Source: Leptospira ognonensis
GTDB taxonomy: Bacteria; Spirochaetota; Leptospiria; Leptospirales; Leptospiraceae
NCBI RefSeq assembly: GCF_004770745.1
Contig: NZ_RQGD01000010.1
Location: forward strand, 204,260-268,259
Direction of reading: 5' to 3'
DNA length: 64,000 nucleotides
The position numbers and the translations under genes are program-made. Shown piece by piece: positions 25,616 through 34,166 of the stretch (its first letter is position 1; each line of letters starts with the position of its first letter). The notes under the pieces were generated by a model. The model saw nothing but the letters and a program-made list of their open reading frames with translations, was not told the DNA's origin and searched no databases.

Positions 25616-26230
25616 ATGAATAAAATCACAAAGTTCACATTAGTAATGTTAGTTTTAACATTTGCTACCAATTGCGGCCAATCAGGAAAAATAGACGAAT
25701 CGAAAGCAAACGAGAGCCTATTTGTTGGACTACTTGCTGGTAATTCTGCTGGCCAAACAAGCGTTCTAAGTAGCCTCGCCGAAATCAGAGGAGTTTGGAA
25801 AGATGGATTTTGTAGCGGCGGGACATGCACGGGTTTCACGACCACACTTTCCATCGCACAAGATCCTACTGGTTTTGGAATTTGGACAACTGGATCTGGC
25901 TACTTTCGCATCATCGAATCCTCGAATACCTCCCGGTACTTGATCTATCAGTATTTGCCAACTGCCACATTCGGAAATGCGAGCAAATATACAAAAATTC
26001 TATGGACGGAACCTCAGACGACAGAATGTGAAAATAGCGCTACGAAGTGTTTTTACTACTGCACTGTATTGAACTCTAGTTTTACGGGATTTAGTACGAT
26101 TGATGAAGCTCGAAATGTTGTGTTAGATTCCACAAAATACAATACTTCAGATCCGAAAAGATCTGGCTGTGGTGGATTTGGATGGAGCAAGGCTTTATTC
26201 CAATCAAACAATCCAACGAGCTGGCCATAA
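25616..26230 (+). CDS. lipoprotein under cobalamin riboswitch control
   Basis: 204 residues. The signal peptide ends FATNC (Cys ~20, Asn before Cys). The mature protein has no domain I can name. Segments such as IRGVWKDGFCSGGTCTGFTTTLSI and GYFRIIESSNTSRYLIYQY suggest a compact beta-barrel of lipocalin-like character, with three Cys-containing loops (FCSGGTC, TECENSATKCFYYC, SGCGGFG). As the first gene after the cobalamin riboswitch, it is inferred to be made when B12 is scarce and may bind or help import corrinoids at the cell surface. A strong terminator follows at 26237-26269. Confidence 0.82.
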   Translation: MNKITKFTLVMLVLTFATNCGQSGKIDESKANESLFVGLLAGNSAGQTSVLSSLAEIRGVWKDGFCSGGTCTGFTTTLSIAQDPTGFGIWTTGSGYFRIIESSNTSRYLIYQYLPTATFGNASKYTKILWTEPQTTECENSATKCFYYCTVLNSSFTGFSTIDEARNVVLDSTKYNTSDPKRSGCGGFGWSKALFQSNNPTSWP

Positions 26231-26236
26231 GATATC

Positions 26237-26269
26237 AAAAAGCGATCTGATCCATTCAGATCGCTTTTT
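26237..26269. terminator. strong intrinsic terminator between the two lipoprotein genes
   Basis: Perfect 14-bp stem AAAAAGCGATCTGA (26237-26250) / TCAGATCGCTTTTT (26256-26269) with a 5-nt loop and a T-tract on both strands. It should end the riboswitch transcript, so expression of the gene at 26281 would rely on read-through or on a promoter within this short gap. Confidence 0.88.
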
Positions 26270-26280
26270 CAAGGATAAAT

Positions 26281-27135
26281 GTGATGAATGTCAAAATATT
26301 TCAACTCTTGCTCATTTTAGTAATCAACTGTTTTGTGTTACTTTGTAATCCGACACCGAAAAAAGATAACAGCGTAGCGATATTAGGTCTAGTGGTTCTT
26401 CTCCAATCACAAACTGCAACACCAGACACCAGTTGTCCTGTTAAAACCTTACCAACAGGTATTCCCCTAGCGACGAGTATCGTCTCGGCTAACTCCTCTG
26501 TGAGTGGTTTTAGTGATGCGAATAAAGCGACCAATGGGATCTGTGGTGGTGGTGAAACCTCAGGGGCATTAGATGTTTATTCACTAAATTTAACAGGAGC
26601 AGGTGCTACACTCAAATTGTCATGGGCAGGAAAATTCGTACAAAATGTTAGCGGAATCGATTTTATAGTTTATGAAAATGCATTTAAAATCAGTGAAACA
26701 AGTGATCGTTATTTAATGGATCCTATGGTCGTTGAAGTCTCAATAGACGATTCCTCTTATTGTGGATTTTCTTTAACTTATGATTCCACAGCATCTACAT
26801 TAAATAAGATCTCCTCATGGGTTGGTTTTGCAGGCTTAAGACCCGTTATCTATAATATGGGATCAAATACCTTTACTCTTGAGGATTTGTTTACTTCTAC
26901 TGGAAGTGGTTTTTTGAAAGGTGGTGGCGACGGATTTGATTTGGAGGATCTTATTACGAGTACAAGTTGCACGGCAACTGTTCGGAACAATATACTCTCA
27001 TCAGGATTTAAATATATAAAACTTACATCTGCAACTGCCATTACCAATCCGGGAACTGGGAATCCTTATACGTACCCCCACTCTTTTGATAATGGTTCCG
27101 ATATTGATGGTGTAATCGCAAAAAGCGTAAAATGA
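26281..27135 (+). CDS. surface lipoprotein, 'cell surface protein' type associated with cobalamin uptake
   Basis: 284 residues; two adjacent start codons (GTG/ATG near 26281) are available. The signal peptide ends FVLLC (Cys ~22). The mature domain carries a recurring pattern: a DFIVYENAFKIS strand, DPMVVEVSIDDSSY, then GGGDGFDLEDLI, a FKYIKLTSA strand and SDIDGVIAKS at the end. From memory, the order F-E-N-x-F / EVS-D / GGD-x-FDL-x-D / D-x-D-x-V resembles surface proteins found beside BtuB-type receptors in other phyla; this was not checked by search. Together with the upstream riboswitch it suggests a corrinoid-binding role. No transporter gene is adjacent. Confidence 0.78.
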   Translation: MMNVKIFQLLLILVINCFVLLCNPTPKKDNSVAILGLVVLLQSQTATPDTSCPVKTLPTGIPLATSIVSANSSVSGFSDANKATNGICGGGETSGALDVYSLNLTGAGATLKLSWAGKFVQNVSGIDFIVYENAFKISETSDRYLMDPMVVEVSIDDSSYCGFSLTYDSTASTLNKISSWVGFAGLRPVIYNMGSNTFTLEDLFTSTGSGFLKGGGDGFDLEDLITSTSCTATVRNNILSSGFKYIKLTSATAITNPGTGNPYTYPHSFDNGSDIDGVIAKSVK

Positions 27136-27138
27136 AAA

Positions 27139-27921
27139 CTAATCTAGTATTTCAGCAATGATGACGGTGATGTTATCGGTTCCGCCTAACTGATTTGCTA
27201 GATTGACTAGTTTATCTACAGAGTCTTGGCCATGATTTAAAGACAAAATATTTTGAATTTCTTTAGAAGAGACGAGTCCGTGAAGACCATCCGAACAGAG
27301 CAAAACTTTATCACCGGCTTTTATTTTCAATTTAAAATCAACAGGCTTGACTGAAACACCAGGACCCAGCGCTTGGGAAACGACATTTCGTTTCGGGTGA
27401 GTTTCTGCTTCCTTCGGAGTAATTTTTCCCATTCGTGCTAAATTAGAAACAAAAGTTTGGTCTTCGCTGATTTGGCTCAACTCATCGGACCTAAATAAAT
27501 AAAGTCTACTATCTCCAACTTGCGCTCCATAGGCGCTCTTACCGTAAAAATAGCAACAGGTCGCTACAGCTCCCATTTTTGAAAATTCTGGATTTGCTAG
27601 GGCAAGATTATGCAAGTACACATTTGCTTTTTCTAAAGCAACAACCGGCAATTTGATCGGTTTTTCGATTTTTATCTCATTCCAATGATCGATGATAAAT
27701 TTTGCGATTCCCTCACTAGCCATTTGACCACCAGCAGAACCACCCATCCCATCTATAGCCGAAACAAAAACACCTTCGCCCCGAAGGGAAAGTCGATTCC
27801 AAGAAACCATATCGACGCTCGTCGCTGTTTCAGATATTTTACCGCGAATGATGGCATAGTTATCCTCATTTTTGGTTCTTACCAAGCCAACATCAGATTT
27901 TCTAAAAATGGAAATCTTCAT
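27139..27921 (-). CDS. PP2C-family protein serine/threonine phosphatase
   Basis: 260 residues, one complete PP2C domain. The motifs are SDVGLVRTKNEDNYAI (~8-23), VSAIDGMGGSAGGQMASE (~53-70, metal-binding Asp and Gly), VGDSRLYLFRSDELSQISEDQTFV (~137-160), LLCSDGLHGLVS (~210) and GGTDNITVII near the end. Known role: Mn2+/Mg2+-dependent dephosphorylation of Ser/Thr proteins. It is encoded 3 nt after the SDR gene, in the thioesterase operon. The large protein kinase at 34167 in the divergent operon is a candidate partner, although that protein carries its own phosphatase domain. Confidence 0.92.
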   Translation of the reverse strand: MKISIFRKSDVGLVRTKNEDNYAIIRGKISETATSVDMVSWNRLSLRGEGVFVSAIDGMGGSAGGQMASEGIAKFIIDHWNEIKIEKPIKLPVVALEKANVYLHNLALANPEFSKMGAVATCCYFYGKSAYGAQVGDSRLYLFRSDELSQISEDQTFVSNLARMGKITPKEAETHPKRNVVSQALGPGVSVKPVDFKLKIKAGDKVLLCSDGLHGLVSSKEIQNILSLNHGQDSVDKLVNLANQLGGTDNITVIIAEILD

Positions 27922-27924
27922 GAA

Positions 27925-28689
27925 TCAGACGGCTGTCCATCCACCATCCACTGGTAAGGCCACTCCGGTCACGAAAGATGCCGACTCCCCAAGTAACCAG
28001 ATGCAAGACTTTGCAATTTCTCCAGGGCTCGCCATCCTACCCAAAGGATGCATGCCCTCAATAATCTTACGTGTTTCTTCAGGTTTTCCAAATGCGTTAA
28101 GAATGATGTCACTCATATCTGTTTCGATAACGCCAGGACAAACGGCATTGACTCTAATTTTTTTATGAGCATATTCTAGGGCAACGCTTTTCGTGAGGCC
28201 AACAATCGCGTGTTTTGTGGCAGAATAGACTGCATTTCCTTTATATCCGACAAGACTCGTCGCGGAGCCCACGTTCACAATCGCTCCACCATTCACCTTC
28301 ATCAATTTCACTTCTTCTTTTAAGCAAAGCCAAGTTCCAGCAACGTTCGTATTGATGACTGCATGAGCTAACTCGTCTGGATACTTATCGATCATCGCAA
28401 TGGTCCCGAGTAGTCCCGCATTATTGACTGCTAAATCAAGCTTGCCATATTTTGAGAAGATTTCAGAAAATAATTTAGTTATTTCTTCAGGTTTAGAGAT
28501 ATCGCATCGGATAAAACTAGAATTTGGCGATACTTTCAAAATTTCGCTCAGAGCTGTTCTTCCATTTTCTTCCCGCCTACCAGACAGAATGAGAGTTGCT
28601 CCGCGATTGGCAAGATCACTTGCAATTTCTAAACCTAGACCTGATGTACTACCAGTAACAAGCGCTATTTTCCCATCAAATTCTTTCAT
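27925..28689 (-). CDS. short-chain dehydrogenase/reductase (3-oxoacyl reductase-like)
   Basis: 254 residues. Classical SDR: cofactor motif TGSTSGLGLEIA (~12-23), NNAGLLG (~89), catalytic Ser in VGSATSLVGYKG (~140), YSATKHA (Tyr ~155, Lys ~159) and PGVIETDMS. Arg in SGRREEN after strand 2 favours NADP(H). It starts immediately after the stop codon of the thioesterase fusion gene (0 nt), so the two are co-translated. With thioesterases and divergent ketosynthases it could reduce a 3-ketoacyl intermediate, as FabG does; the family is broad and the substrate is inferred. Confidence 0.9.
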   Translation of the reverse strand: MKEFDGKIALVTGSTSGLGLEIASDLANRGATLILSGRREENGRTALSEILKVSPNSSFIRCDISKPEEITKLFSEIFSKYGKLDLAVNNAGLLGTIAMIDKYPDELAHAVINTNVAGTWLCLKEEVKLMKVNGGAIVNVGSATSLVGYKGNAVYSATKHAIVGLTKSVALEYAHKKIRVNAVCPGVIETDMSDIILNAFGKPEETRKIIEGMHPLGRMASPGEIAKSCIWLLGESASFVTGVALPVDGGWTAV

Positions 28690-29535
28690 TCATTTCCTCG
28701 GTTTCAGATTCTGGCCTCTTGGTGCCGTTTTGACTTTCTTGATGTATGCCTTCGTTAGTTCCTCTGTTCGAGTAAAAAGTAAATTTAAATCAGAATATTT
28801 TCCGTAATTGAGTTCTTCCGCTAAACTTAAATTATATCGAAGTTCATTTAGGCAAGCGGTAAGTATTTCCAAAGATTTTAGTTTTTCTCTACGATAAGGC
28901 GATTTCCGAGAGCGGGCGGCTGCATTGACTGCTTTCACTGAGTATTTGCGTAAACTTGCAGCAAGAACTTCTTGTTCCCTAGCAGGCAAATCATTGGCGA
29001 TCGTATAGATATTTTTTAATAACTTGAGTGTGGCAATCCAGAGCGGAAACCTTTTATAAACATCTCCAAACTTTCTCATTTCCTCAGATGTATTTTTGAT
29101 ATCTAAATCTTTTGCGGCGATGAGATCCAAAAATTCCTGAGGGATGGGTACGACCTTTCTTTCATTATAATTAAAAAATAAGACAGAGATGCGAACTCGC
29201 GTTACTGAGACTTGTCCATTGTCTTTCGTTAATTGAAAAAAAAGTTCAAAGGATTTTTCTCTTAAATTTTCAATGGTCACCCGTGCCTCTACCAGATCTC
29301 CAAATAACAATTCGGATTCGTAGGTTACGGTGGCATTTGTGAAGATGATGCTGCGTCCATAAATATCTAAAACTGAAAATCCTAGATACTGAAAGAACTG
29401 TAGGTGAGCCTCTAACACTAAGTCGAGTACGGTTGCGAATGATACGTGCAACTCACCCCAAAGATCAGTTTTCCGGATCGGAATCTCTGTTTTAAAGTGG
29501 TATTTGCTTGGTAAGGGGAGTTCTACCTTTGCCAT
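28690..29535 (-). CDS. hotdog thioesterase fused to an Avd/IVP-like four-helix bundle
   Basis: 281 residues from the ATG at 29535, which lies 1 nt after the stop of the preceding thioesterase gene; the frame runs to 29604 but would overlap that gene. Residues ~10-140 form a 4-hydroxybenzoyl-CoA-thioesterase-like hotdog (IPIRKTDLWGELHVS, FTNATVTYESELLFGDLVEARVTI, VRISVLFFNY). The C-terminal ~115 residues, from FPLWIATLKLLKNIYTIAN through LPAREQEVLAASLRKYSVKA to ILTACLNELRYNLSLAEELN, match the four-helix-bundle family of 23S rRNA intervening-sequence proteins and diversity-generating-retroelement Avd proteins. I know no described fusion of these two. No reverse transcriptase or variable repeat lies in the window. 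Confidence 0.82.
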   Translation of the reverse strand: MAKVELPLPSKYHFKTEIPIRKTDLWGELHVSFATVLDLVLEAHLQFFQYLGFSVLDIYGRSIIFTNATVTYESELLFGDLVEARVTIENLREKSFELFFQLTKDNGQVSVTRVRISVLFFNYNERKVVPIPQEFLDLIAAKDLDIKNTSEEMRKFGDVYKRFPLWIATLKLLKNIYTIANDLPAREQEVLAASLRKYSVKAVNAAARSRKSPYRREKLKSLEILTACLNELRYNLSLAEELNYGKYSDLNLLFTRTEELTKAYIKKVKTAPRGQNLKPRK

Positions 29536-29536
29536 G

Positions 29537-29986
29537 TTAGCCTGCCTGGAATCGTTTTTTAAAAGGCTCTGGCACTGCCACAGTTTTTTTGTCTTTATAG
29601 TCAAAGAATATCAATACTGTCTTTGCAACCGCAGCAATTTCTCCATTCCCCTTCAAAGCGACCGTAATTAAGTCGAAAGATTTATTCCCAAAGTTAGTTG
29701 GAGTCACTTGAAATGTTAGTACTTCCCCTGCTTTCACTTCACTTTTGAATTCAATTTCCATTTTTGGAACAATAATATTGGAGCCTGCGATATTCCATTT
29801 TGAATCGCCGGTGGAAGCAAGAAAGATGTCAAAAGCTTCATTTATTAAAAGAACCATGTTTTCATATGTCACATGACTGACGTAAGCCCCGCTTGCTGTA
29901 ACAGCACTTCTCGCATCCGCATGCCGTACTGGAAATTTTGTCTCAAATGCCGGGTGGGTCGGGATTGATATACCTGGTTCAGCCAT
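29537..29986 (-). CDS. hotdog-fold acyl-CoA/ACP thioesterase
   Basis: 149 residues, a single hotdog domain: FETKFPVRHADARSAVTASGAYVSHVTYENMVLLINEAF (long helix region ~15-55), then the strands IIVPKMEIEFKSEVKAGEVLTFQVTP and KSFDLITVALKGNGEIAAVAKTVLIFFDY. It resembles 4HBT-type thioesterases, but the usual Asp of the D-x-x-G-H box is not obvious here (RHADARSAVT). It may therefore be a divergent or dehydratase-like hotdog. It is the first gene of the operon leading to the thioesterase fusion, SDR and PP2C, and it is divergent from the ketosynthase operon. Confidence 0.82.
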   Translation of the reverse strand: MAEPGISIPTHPAFETKFPVRHADARSAVTASGAYVSHVTYENMVLLINEAFDIFLASTGDSKWNIAGSNIIVPKMEIEFKSEVKAGEVLTFQVTPTNFGNKSFDLITVALKGNGEIAAVAKTVLIFFDYKDKKTVAVPEPFKKRFQAG

Positions 29987-30127
29987 AATTCTCCATTATA
30001 AACATCTAATCAATGTTCTTCCCTTTAATATCGGTATTCTCGGGTATGTTCTTTAAATTTCAAAAACAAGCTGGACAAAGTCGATAATGTACATTAAAAG
30101 TAACCTACTTCATTTCTAGGAGAAGTC

Positions 30128-31402
30128 ATGGCAGAAAAAAGAAATCAGCGCGTCGTTATTACTGGCATTGGAGTCATATTGCCAGGAGCTTTGAACGTAT
30201 CGGATTTCTGGAGTCATTTATCAAAAGGGGAATCTCAAATCGACTTTCTCACCCGGTTTTCAACGGACGATATTCGAGTGAAAACCGCCGCAGAGCTCAC
30301 CCATTTTAATTTCAAAGATCATTTGCCCGATCTTGATCCAGGCCATGCTAAAAACTACAACCGCGAAACGCTTGCTATTATGTCTGCTTTGAGCGATGCA
30401 CAAAAAGACGCGGGTCTTGGACGCGATTCCGTTGCACCAAACAGAGTCGGATTCATCGATTCCTCCTCGCGAGCTTCTCTCGCTTGGTGGGAGCATGCTT
30501 GGAATTTATATAATGAATCCAAAGATGATGCCCATTTCAATAAATATGCGGTGCTCACATCTATGGCGTCTAACCCCACGAACCTAACGGCGATCTACGC
30601 GAATATCCAAGGTTTTGTAACAACCATCACCGCCGCTTGCGTAGGCGGCCATCACGCGGCAGCACTTTGTTTCCAAGCCATTCGAAAAAATAGAGCTGAT
30701 ATCATGTATGCAGGTGGCCATGAATTTCCATTGCTCAAACCTCTGATTAAAATGTACTCGGATCCCACGAGCTCAGTCATGTCCTCAGAATCTGTGAATC
30801 CAAAGAATGCCATGAGACCTTATGATAAAACGAGAGAGGGATTTATTCTTGGCGAAGGAGCCATGTGCCTTTGTCTAGAATCTTATGATCATGCCGTTAA
30901 ACGTGGAGCTCGCATTTATGCAGAAATCACAGGTACTCTCAGTTATAATGAAGCAAGCCACGCCATGCGTATGGACATGACGGGAGCAAAAGCCGCCAAG
31001 GGAATGAGTGATCTTCTAAAAATTAGCAAGCGTTCTCTGGCCGACATTGACTATTTCTGTGGGCATGGTACTGCGACGTATAATAACGACTTAGCGGAAA
31101 GTCGTGCTCTGAATCTACTTTACGATGGGACACCGAAAAGTAAATGGTCACCTCTCGGCTCGATAAAACCAATTTACGGGCATACCTTTGGGGCGGCGGG
31201 GATCATCAATCTCGCGGCATCTGCACTGATGATTCATAACCAAACATTAGCACCAACCATCAATTTAAAACAACCCGATGAAGAATGTGATCATGACCAT
31301 GTCGCAGAGGGAGCAAGAAAAACAAAGGTAAATAACATCGTTTCTCTTGCGTTTGCCATCGGAAGTCAGTCATCGTTTGTAAGCGTGGCAAACCCAAATT
31401 AA
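30128..31402 (+). CDS. beta-ketoacyl synthase (KAS I/II type)
   Basis: 424 residues. The thiolase-fold condensing enzyme has a complete triad: Cys171 in TITAACVGGHHAA, His313 in CGHGTATYNND and His352 in IYGHTFGAAG. KAS II features are visible (VVITGIGVILPGALNVSDFW at the start, REGFILGEGAMCLCLE). Known reaction: decarboxylative condensation of malonyl-ACP with an acyl-ACP or acyl-enzyme. The active-site box is Cys-Val-Gly-Gly-His, different from the Cys-Ala-(T/S)-(G/S) of housekeeping FabF. An AGGAGA ribosome site precedes the ATG. It is the first gene of the + strand run to 41938. Confidence 0.92.
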   Translation: MAEKRNQRVVITGIGVILPGALNVSDFWSHLSKGESQIDFLTRFSTDDIRVKTAAELTHFNFKDHLPDLDPGHAKNYNRETLAIMSALSDAQKDAGLGRDSVAPNRVGFIDSSSRASLAWWEHAWNLYNESKDDAHFNKYAVLTSMASNPTNLTAIYANIQGFVTTITAACVGGHHAAALCFQAIRKNRADIMYAGGHEFPLLKPLIKMYSDPTSSVMSSESVNPKNAMRPYDKTREGFILGEGAMCLCLESYDHAVKRGARIYAEITGTLSYNEASHAMRMDMTGAKAAKGMSDLLKISKRSLADIDYFCGHGTATYNNDLAESRALNLLYDGTPKSKWSPLGSIKPIYGHTFGAAGIINLAASALMIHNQTLAPTINLKQPDEECDHDHVAEGARKTKVNNIVSLAFAIGSQSSFVSVANPN

Positions 31403-31409
31403 ATAGAAG

Positions 31410-33161
31410 ATGCTGAATATACCAAAGAGATTTGAGGACCCCGACCAAATGGTGGGAGAGATGTTGCCACTAGGCACCTACATTCACCTAGCAGCAACAA
31501 TGTCTCGTCCGAATGCTTTGATTTATTCCCTTGTTCGCCAATTCCATAATCAGAACCCTCAGTTTACCGTTAGCGTTGCAGGGATTCATTCGAGTGCACA
31601 TTCCATGACCATGGCAGGAATCATTAAAAAAGCCATCATCGGTTTTGCTGGAGATAATTACCCACGACCGCAGCCAAATGCACTCTATTCCAATATTTTA
31701 AAAGGTGAACCTTTTGAAGTTGAGCTCTGGTCTCTACTAACACTAATCCAACGACTCCAAGCAGGAGCTATGCGATTGCCAGGTTTCATGACCAATTCCT
31801 TACTTGGATCTGACATGATCACTGACAAATTAGGAAAATCAGTTTTCGTTTATCCTGCACCCGACTCCACAGAGGCAGATCCAAAGAAACTAGCAATGGT
31901 TTCGCCACTTAATCCTGATTATACGCTAATTCATGCAGTGATTGGAGACGAAGATGGCAACTTAGTACTCACAAATCCATCAGGGGAAGGAGTTTGGGGG
32001 GCAATGGCTGCCGTAAAAGGCGTGATTGCCTCTTGCGAAAGAATTGTCCCACGAGGTAGTATTCCTGCCGAGCTGATTTCGATTCCAGGCACAAGAGTCA
32101 TCGCGCTTACAGAAGCACGTTTCGGTGCTCATCCGCAATCTCTTAGGATCATGTCCTTACCACATCTAGAAATTTTTAAAGACCTTTCCACATATCTCGA
32201 TGATTACGAGTTCCAGATCGATGCAAACCAAGCCGCAGCAGGAGAGGAAAAGCAAAAGAAACGATGGATGGAAGAATGGGTATTTACCCCTAAGACTCAT
32301 GAAGATTATCTTCGTTATGTGGGAAGCCAAAGGTTACGAAAACTATCGAAATTTCCAGATCCCCTCCCCTTACTTCCTGACCAGGATCCAGAATCCGTAA
32401 ATGACTCCGAACAGATGATCATTCTTGCAGCCAGGGCTATCATTGAGCACGTAAAAAGACGGGGTTATACTACATTACTTGCAGGCATTGGCGCCGCTCA
32501 TATCGCGTGTTGGACAGCTGCGAGGCTTTTGGCAAAGGAAAATATTCGGGTGCATGTCATGACGGAGCTTGGATTTTATTCCATGACTCCTTCTATGGGA
32601 GACGTTTTTCTTTTTAGCCAATTGCACGCGAATGGATCTCAGGGACTCTCGGACATCACCCAAATCTTAGGAATGCTTGTTCCCGATAAATGTTTAGGTG
32701 TGATGGGGGCTGCAGAAATAGATTGGTTCGGCAATGTGAATTCCATAGCCACATCTAAGGGTAAATTTATTGTGGGTTCTGGGGGAGCAAATGACATTGC
32801 CTCTACAGCCGATTGCATTATTGTCGCGAAAGCGATTCGCCAAAGGTTTGTGCGAAAAGTAAATTTCATTACTTCCAATGGGGATAGGGTCAAAGAGGCT
32901 GTATGCCAATTCGGGAGATTCCGTCGCGATAAGATGGAACATTTGTTTGAATTTACAAACTGGATTGCACCGCCTTCGGACCCAGAAATGGAAGTGGAGG
33001 AAGCCGTATTGAAATTTACCAACTGGTTTCCACCGGACGAAGTTCCCCCGAAAGAGGAACCGAAGCCCACCTCAGAAGAACTGACAATTCTCAGGTCCCT
33101 TGACCCAGATCGGATTTATATAGAACAGTTTATGGTTTACAGAAGCCTTCCAGGAGATTGA
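31410..33161 (+). CDS. class I CoA-transferase, fused A and B subunits
   Basis: 583 residues. The N-terminal half (~1-290) resembles the glutaconate/3-oxoacid CoA-transferase alpha subunit. The C-terminal half (~325-540) resembles the beta subunit, with IEHVKRRGYTTLLAGIGAAHIACWTAARLL, then VMTELGFYSMTPSMGDVF (the Glu near residue 386 is the likely CoA-thioester-forming residue) and MGAAEIDWFGNVNSIAT, FIVGSGGANDIASTADCII. Known chemistry: reversible CoA transfer between acyl-CoA and a carboxylic acid through a glutamyl-CoA intermediate. It sits 7 nt after the KAS gene and 1 nt before KAS III, suggesting that it activates an acid starter or extender for condensation. Confidence 0.87.
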   Translation: MLNIPKRFEDPDQMVGEMLPLGTYIHLAATMSRPNALIYSLVRQFHNQNPQFTVSVAGIHSSAHSMTMAGIIKKAIIGFAGDNYPRPQPNALYSNILKGEPFEVELWSLLTLIQRLQAGAMRLPGFMTNSLLGSDMITDKLGKSVFVYPAPDSTEADPKKLAMVSPLNPDYTLIHAVIGDEDGNLVLTNPSGEGVWGAMAAVKGVIASCERIVPRGSIPAELISIPGTRVIALTEARFGAHPQSLRIMSLPHLEIFKDLSTYLDDYEFQIDANQAAAGEEKQKKRWMEEWVFTPKTHEDYLRYVGSQRLRKLSKFPDPLPLLPDQDPESVNDSEQMIILAARAIIEHVKRRGYTTLLAGIGAAHIACWTAARLLAKENIRVHVMTELGFYSMTPSMGDVFLFSQLHANGSQGLSDITQILGMLVPDKCLGVMGAAEIDWFGNVNSIATSKGKFIVGSGGANDIASTADCIIVAKAIRQRFVRKVNFITSNGDRVKEAVCQFGRFRRDKMEHLFEFTNWIAPPSDPEMEVEEAVLKFTNWFPPDEVPPKEEPKPTSEELTILRSLDPDRIYIEQFMVYRSLPGD

Positions 33162-33162
33162 T

Positions 33163-34146
33163 ATGAGTAGCATGGGTATTGAAAATTTAAAGTATATGGG
33201 AGTCGAGTTCAAGGGGGTTGGTCACTACTTACCTGAACGCATCGTCTATAACGATGAAATCCGAACTCGCTTAAAATACCCAGAAATGCATCCTGCCGAA
33301 AAGGCGGTCATAGGTAATATCGGAGTTACGGAACGTCACAGAGTGAATGAAACCGAAACGGTTCCTTACATGGCGATGAAGGCCGCAAATGACGCGTTAG
33401 CAGATGCCAAGATGAAACCTGAAGAAATAGATTTATTCATCCTCGCTAATTGGACAGATCGATACTATCTTCCTGATCTTGCCCCACAAGCATCCAAACT
33501 TACTGGAACAAAAAACGCTCTCGCCTTTGATATCTCAACTGCTTGCACTGGATTCGTACATGGAGTTCAGATGGCTGCTTGTTATTTACAATCAGGTAGA
33601 TGGAAAAATGCGCTGGTGATCGGTTCTGAGCGTTTCAGTGTTCGGACGCGAATGGGCGGCTACGGAGAGTTTACTGCTGGGGATGCTGCCGCTGGCGTTG
33701 TCTTATCTTACACGGGAAGTAAGACCACAGGACTTATCGATTCCTTTTTGGTCGATGAAGCAGACCTTGCCGACATCATAGTCACAGGCCCCCCACCAAA
33801 CAGCTACGTAAAAAGTTATCCTGAACTCGTTACCAATGCTGCGGATCTTACCCTTAAAGCATTTGATATGCTTATGGAAAAACATGGTTTAAAGGAAAGC
33901 GATGTAACTTGGGTTGTTCCCCATCCAGGAACAGACATCGTTGTTCAAGATGTATTGAATCGAATCAAATTCCCCAGAGAAAAAGTGCTCGGAAACTTTG
34001 ACAGAGTTGGAAATGCTTCTGCCGCTTCGATTCCTATCGTAATATCAGAATATTACAAAAAAGGTATTATCAAAAAGGGCGATTTGCTTCTGACTCCTGC
34101 AGTTGGAGGAGGCTTCTATTGGGGTGGCCTTCTTTTCCGTTTTTAG
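33163..34146 (+). CDS. 3-oxoacyl-ACP synthase III-like (KAS III)
   Basis: 327 residues. The condensing-enzyme fold has the FabH-type triad: Cys128 in DISTACTGFVHGVQ, His at ~253 in VVPHPGTDIV, and Asn at ~283 in GNASAASIPI. In FabH the His is followed by QA; here it is PG, so this is a KAS III relative and probably not the housekeeping enzyme. KAS III enzymes use acyl-CoA starters; related proteins make beta-ketolides or head-to-head hydrocarbons. A CoA-activated starter is consistent with the CoA-transferase 1 nt upstream. The C-terminal TPAVGGGFYWGGLLFRF is typical of the family. Confidence 0.92.
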   Translation: MSSMGIENLKYMGVEFKGVGHYLPERIVYNDEIRTRLKYPEMHPAEKAVIGNIGVTERHRVNETETVPYMAMKAANDALADAKMKPEEIDLFILANWTDRYYLPDLAPQASKLTGTKNALAFDISTACTGFVHGVQMAACYLQSGRWKNALVIGSERFSVRTRMGGYGEFTAGDAAAGVVLSYTGSKTTGLIDSFLVDEADLADIIVTGPPPNSYVKSYPELVTNAADLTLKAFDMLMEKHGLKESDVTWVVPHPGTDIVVQDVLNRIKFPREKVLGNFDRVGNASAASIPIVISEYYKKGIIKKGDLLLTPAVGGGFYWGGLLFRF

Positions 34147-34166
34147 ATTATTAAGAGAGATAAAGT

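Noticed and set aside
28690..29535. A diversity-generating retroelement
   Set aside because: Only an Avd-like bundle is present; there is no reverse transcriptase and no template/variable repeat pair seen.
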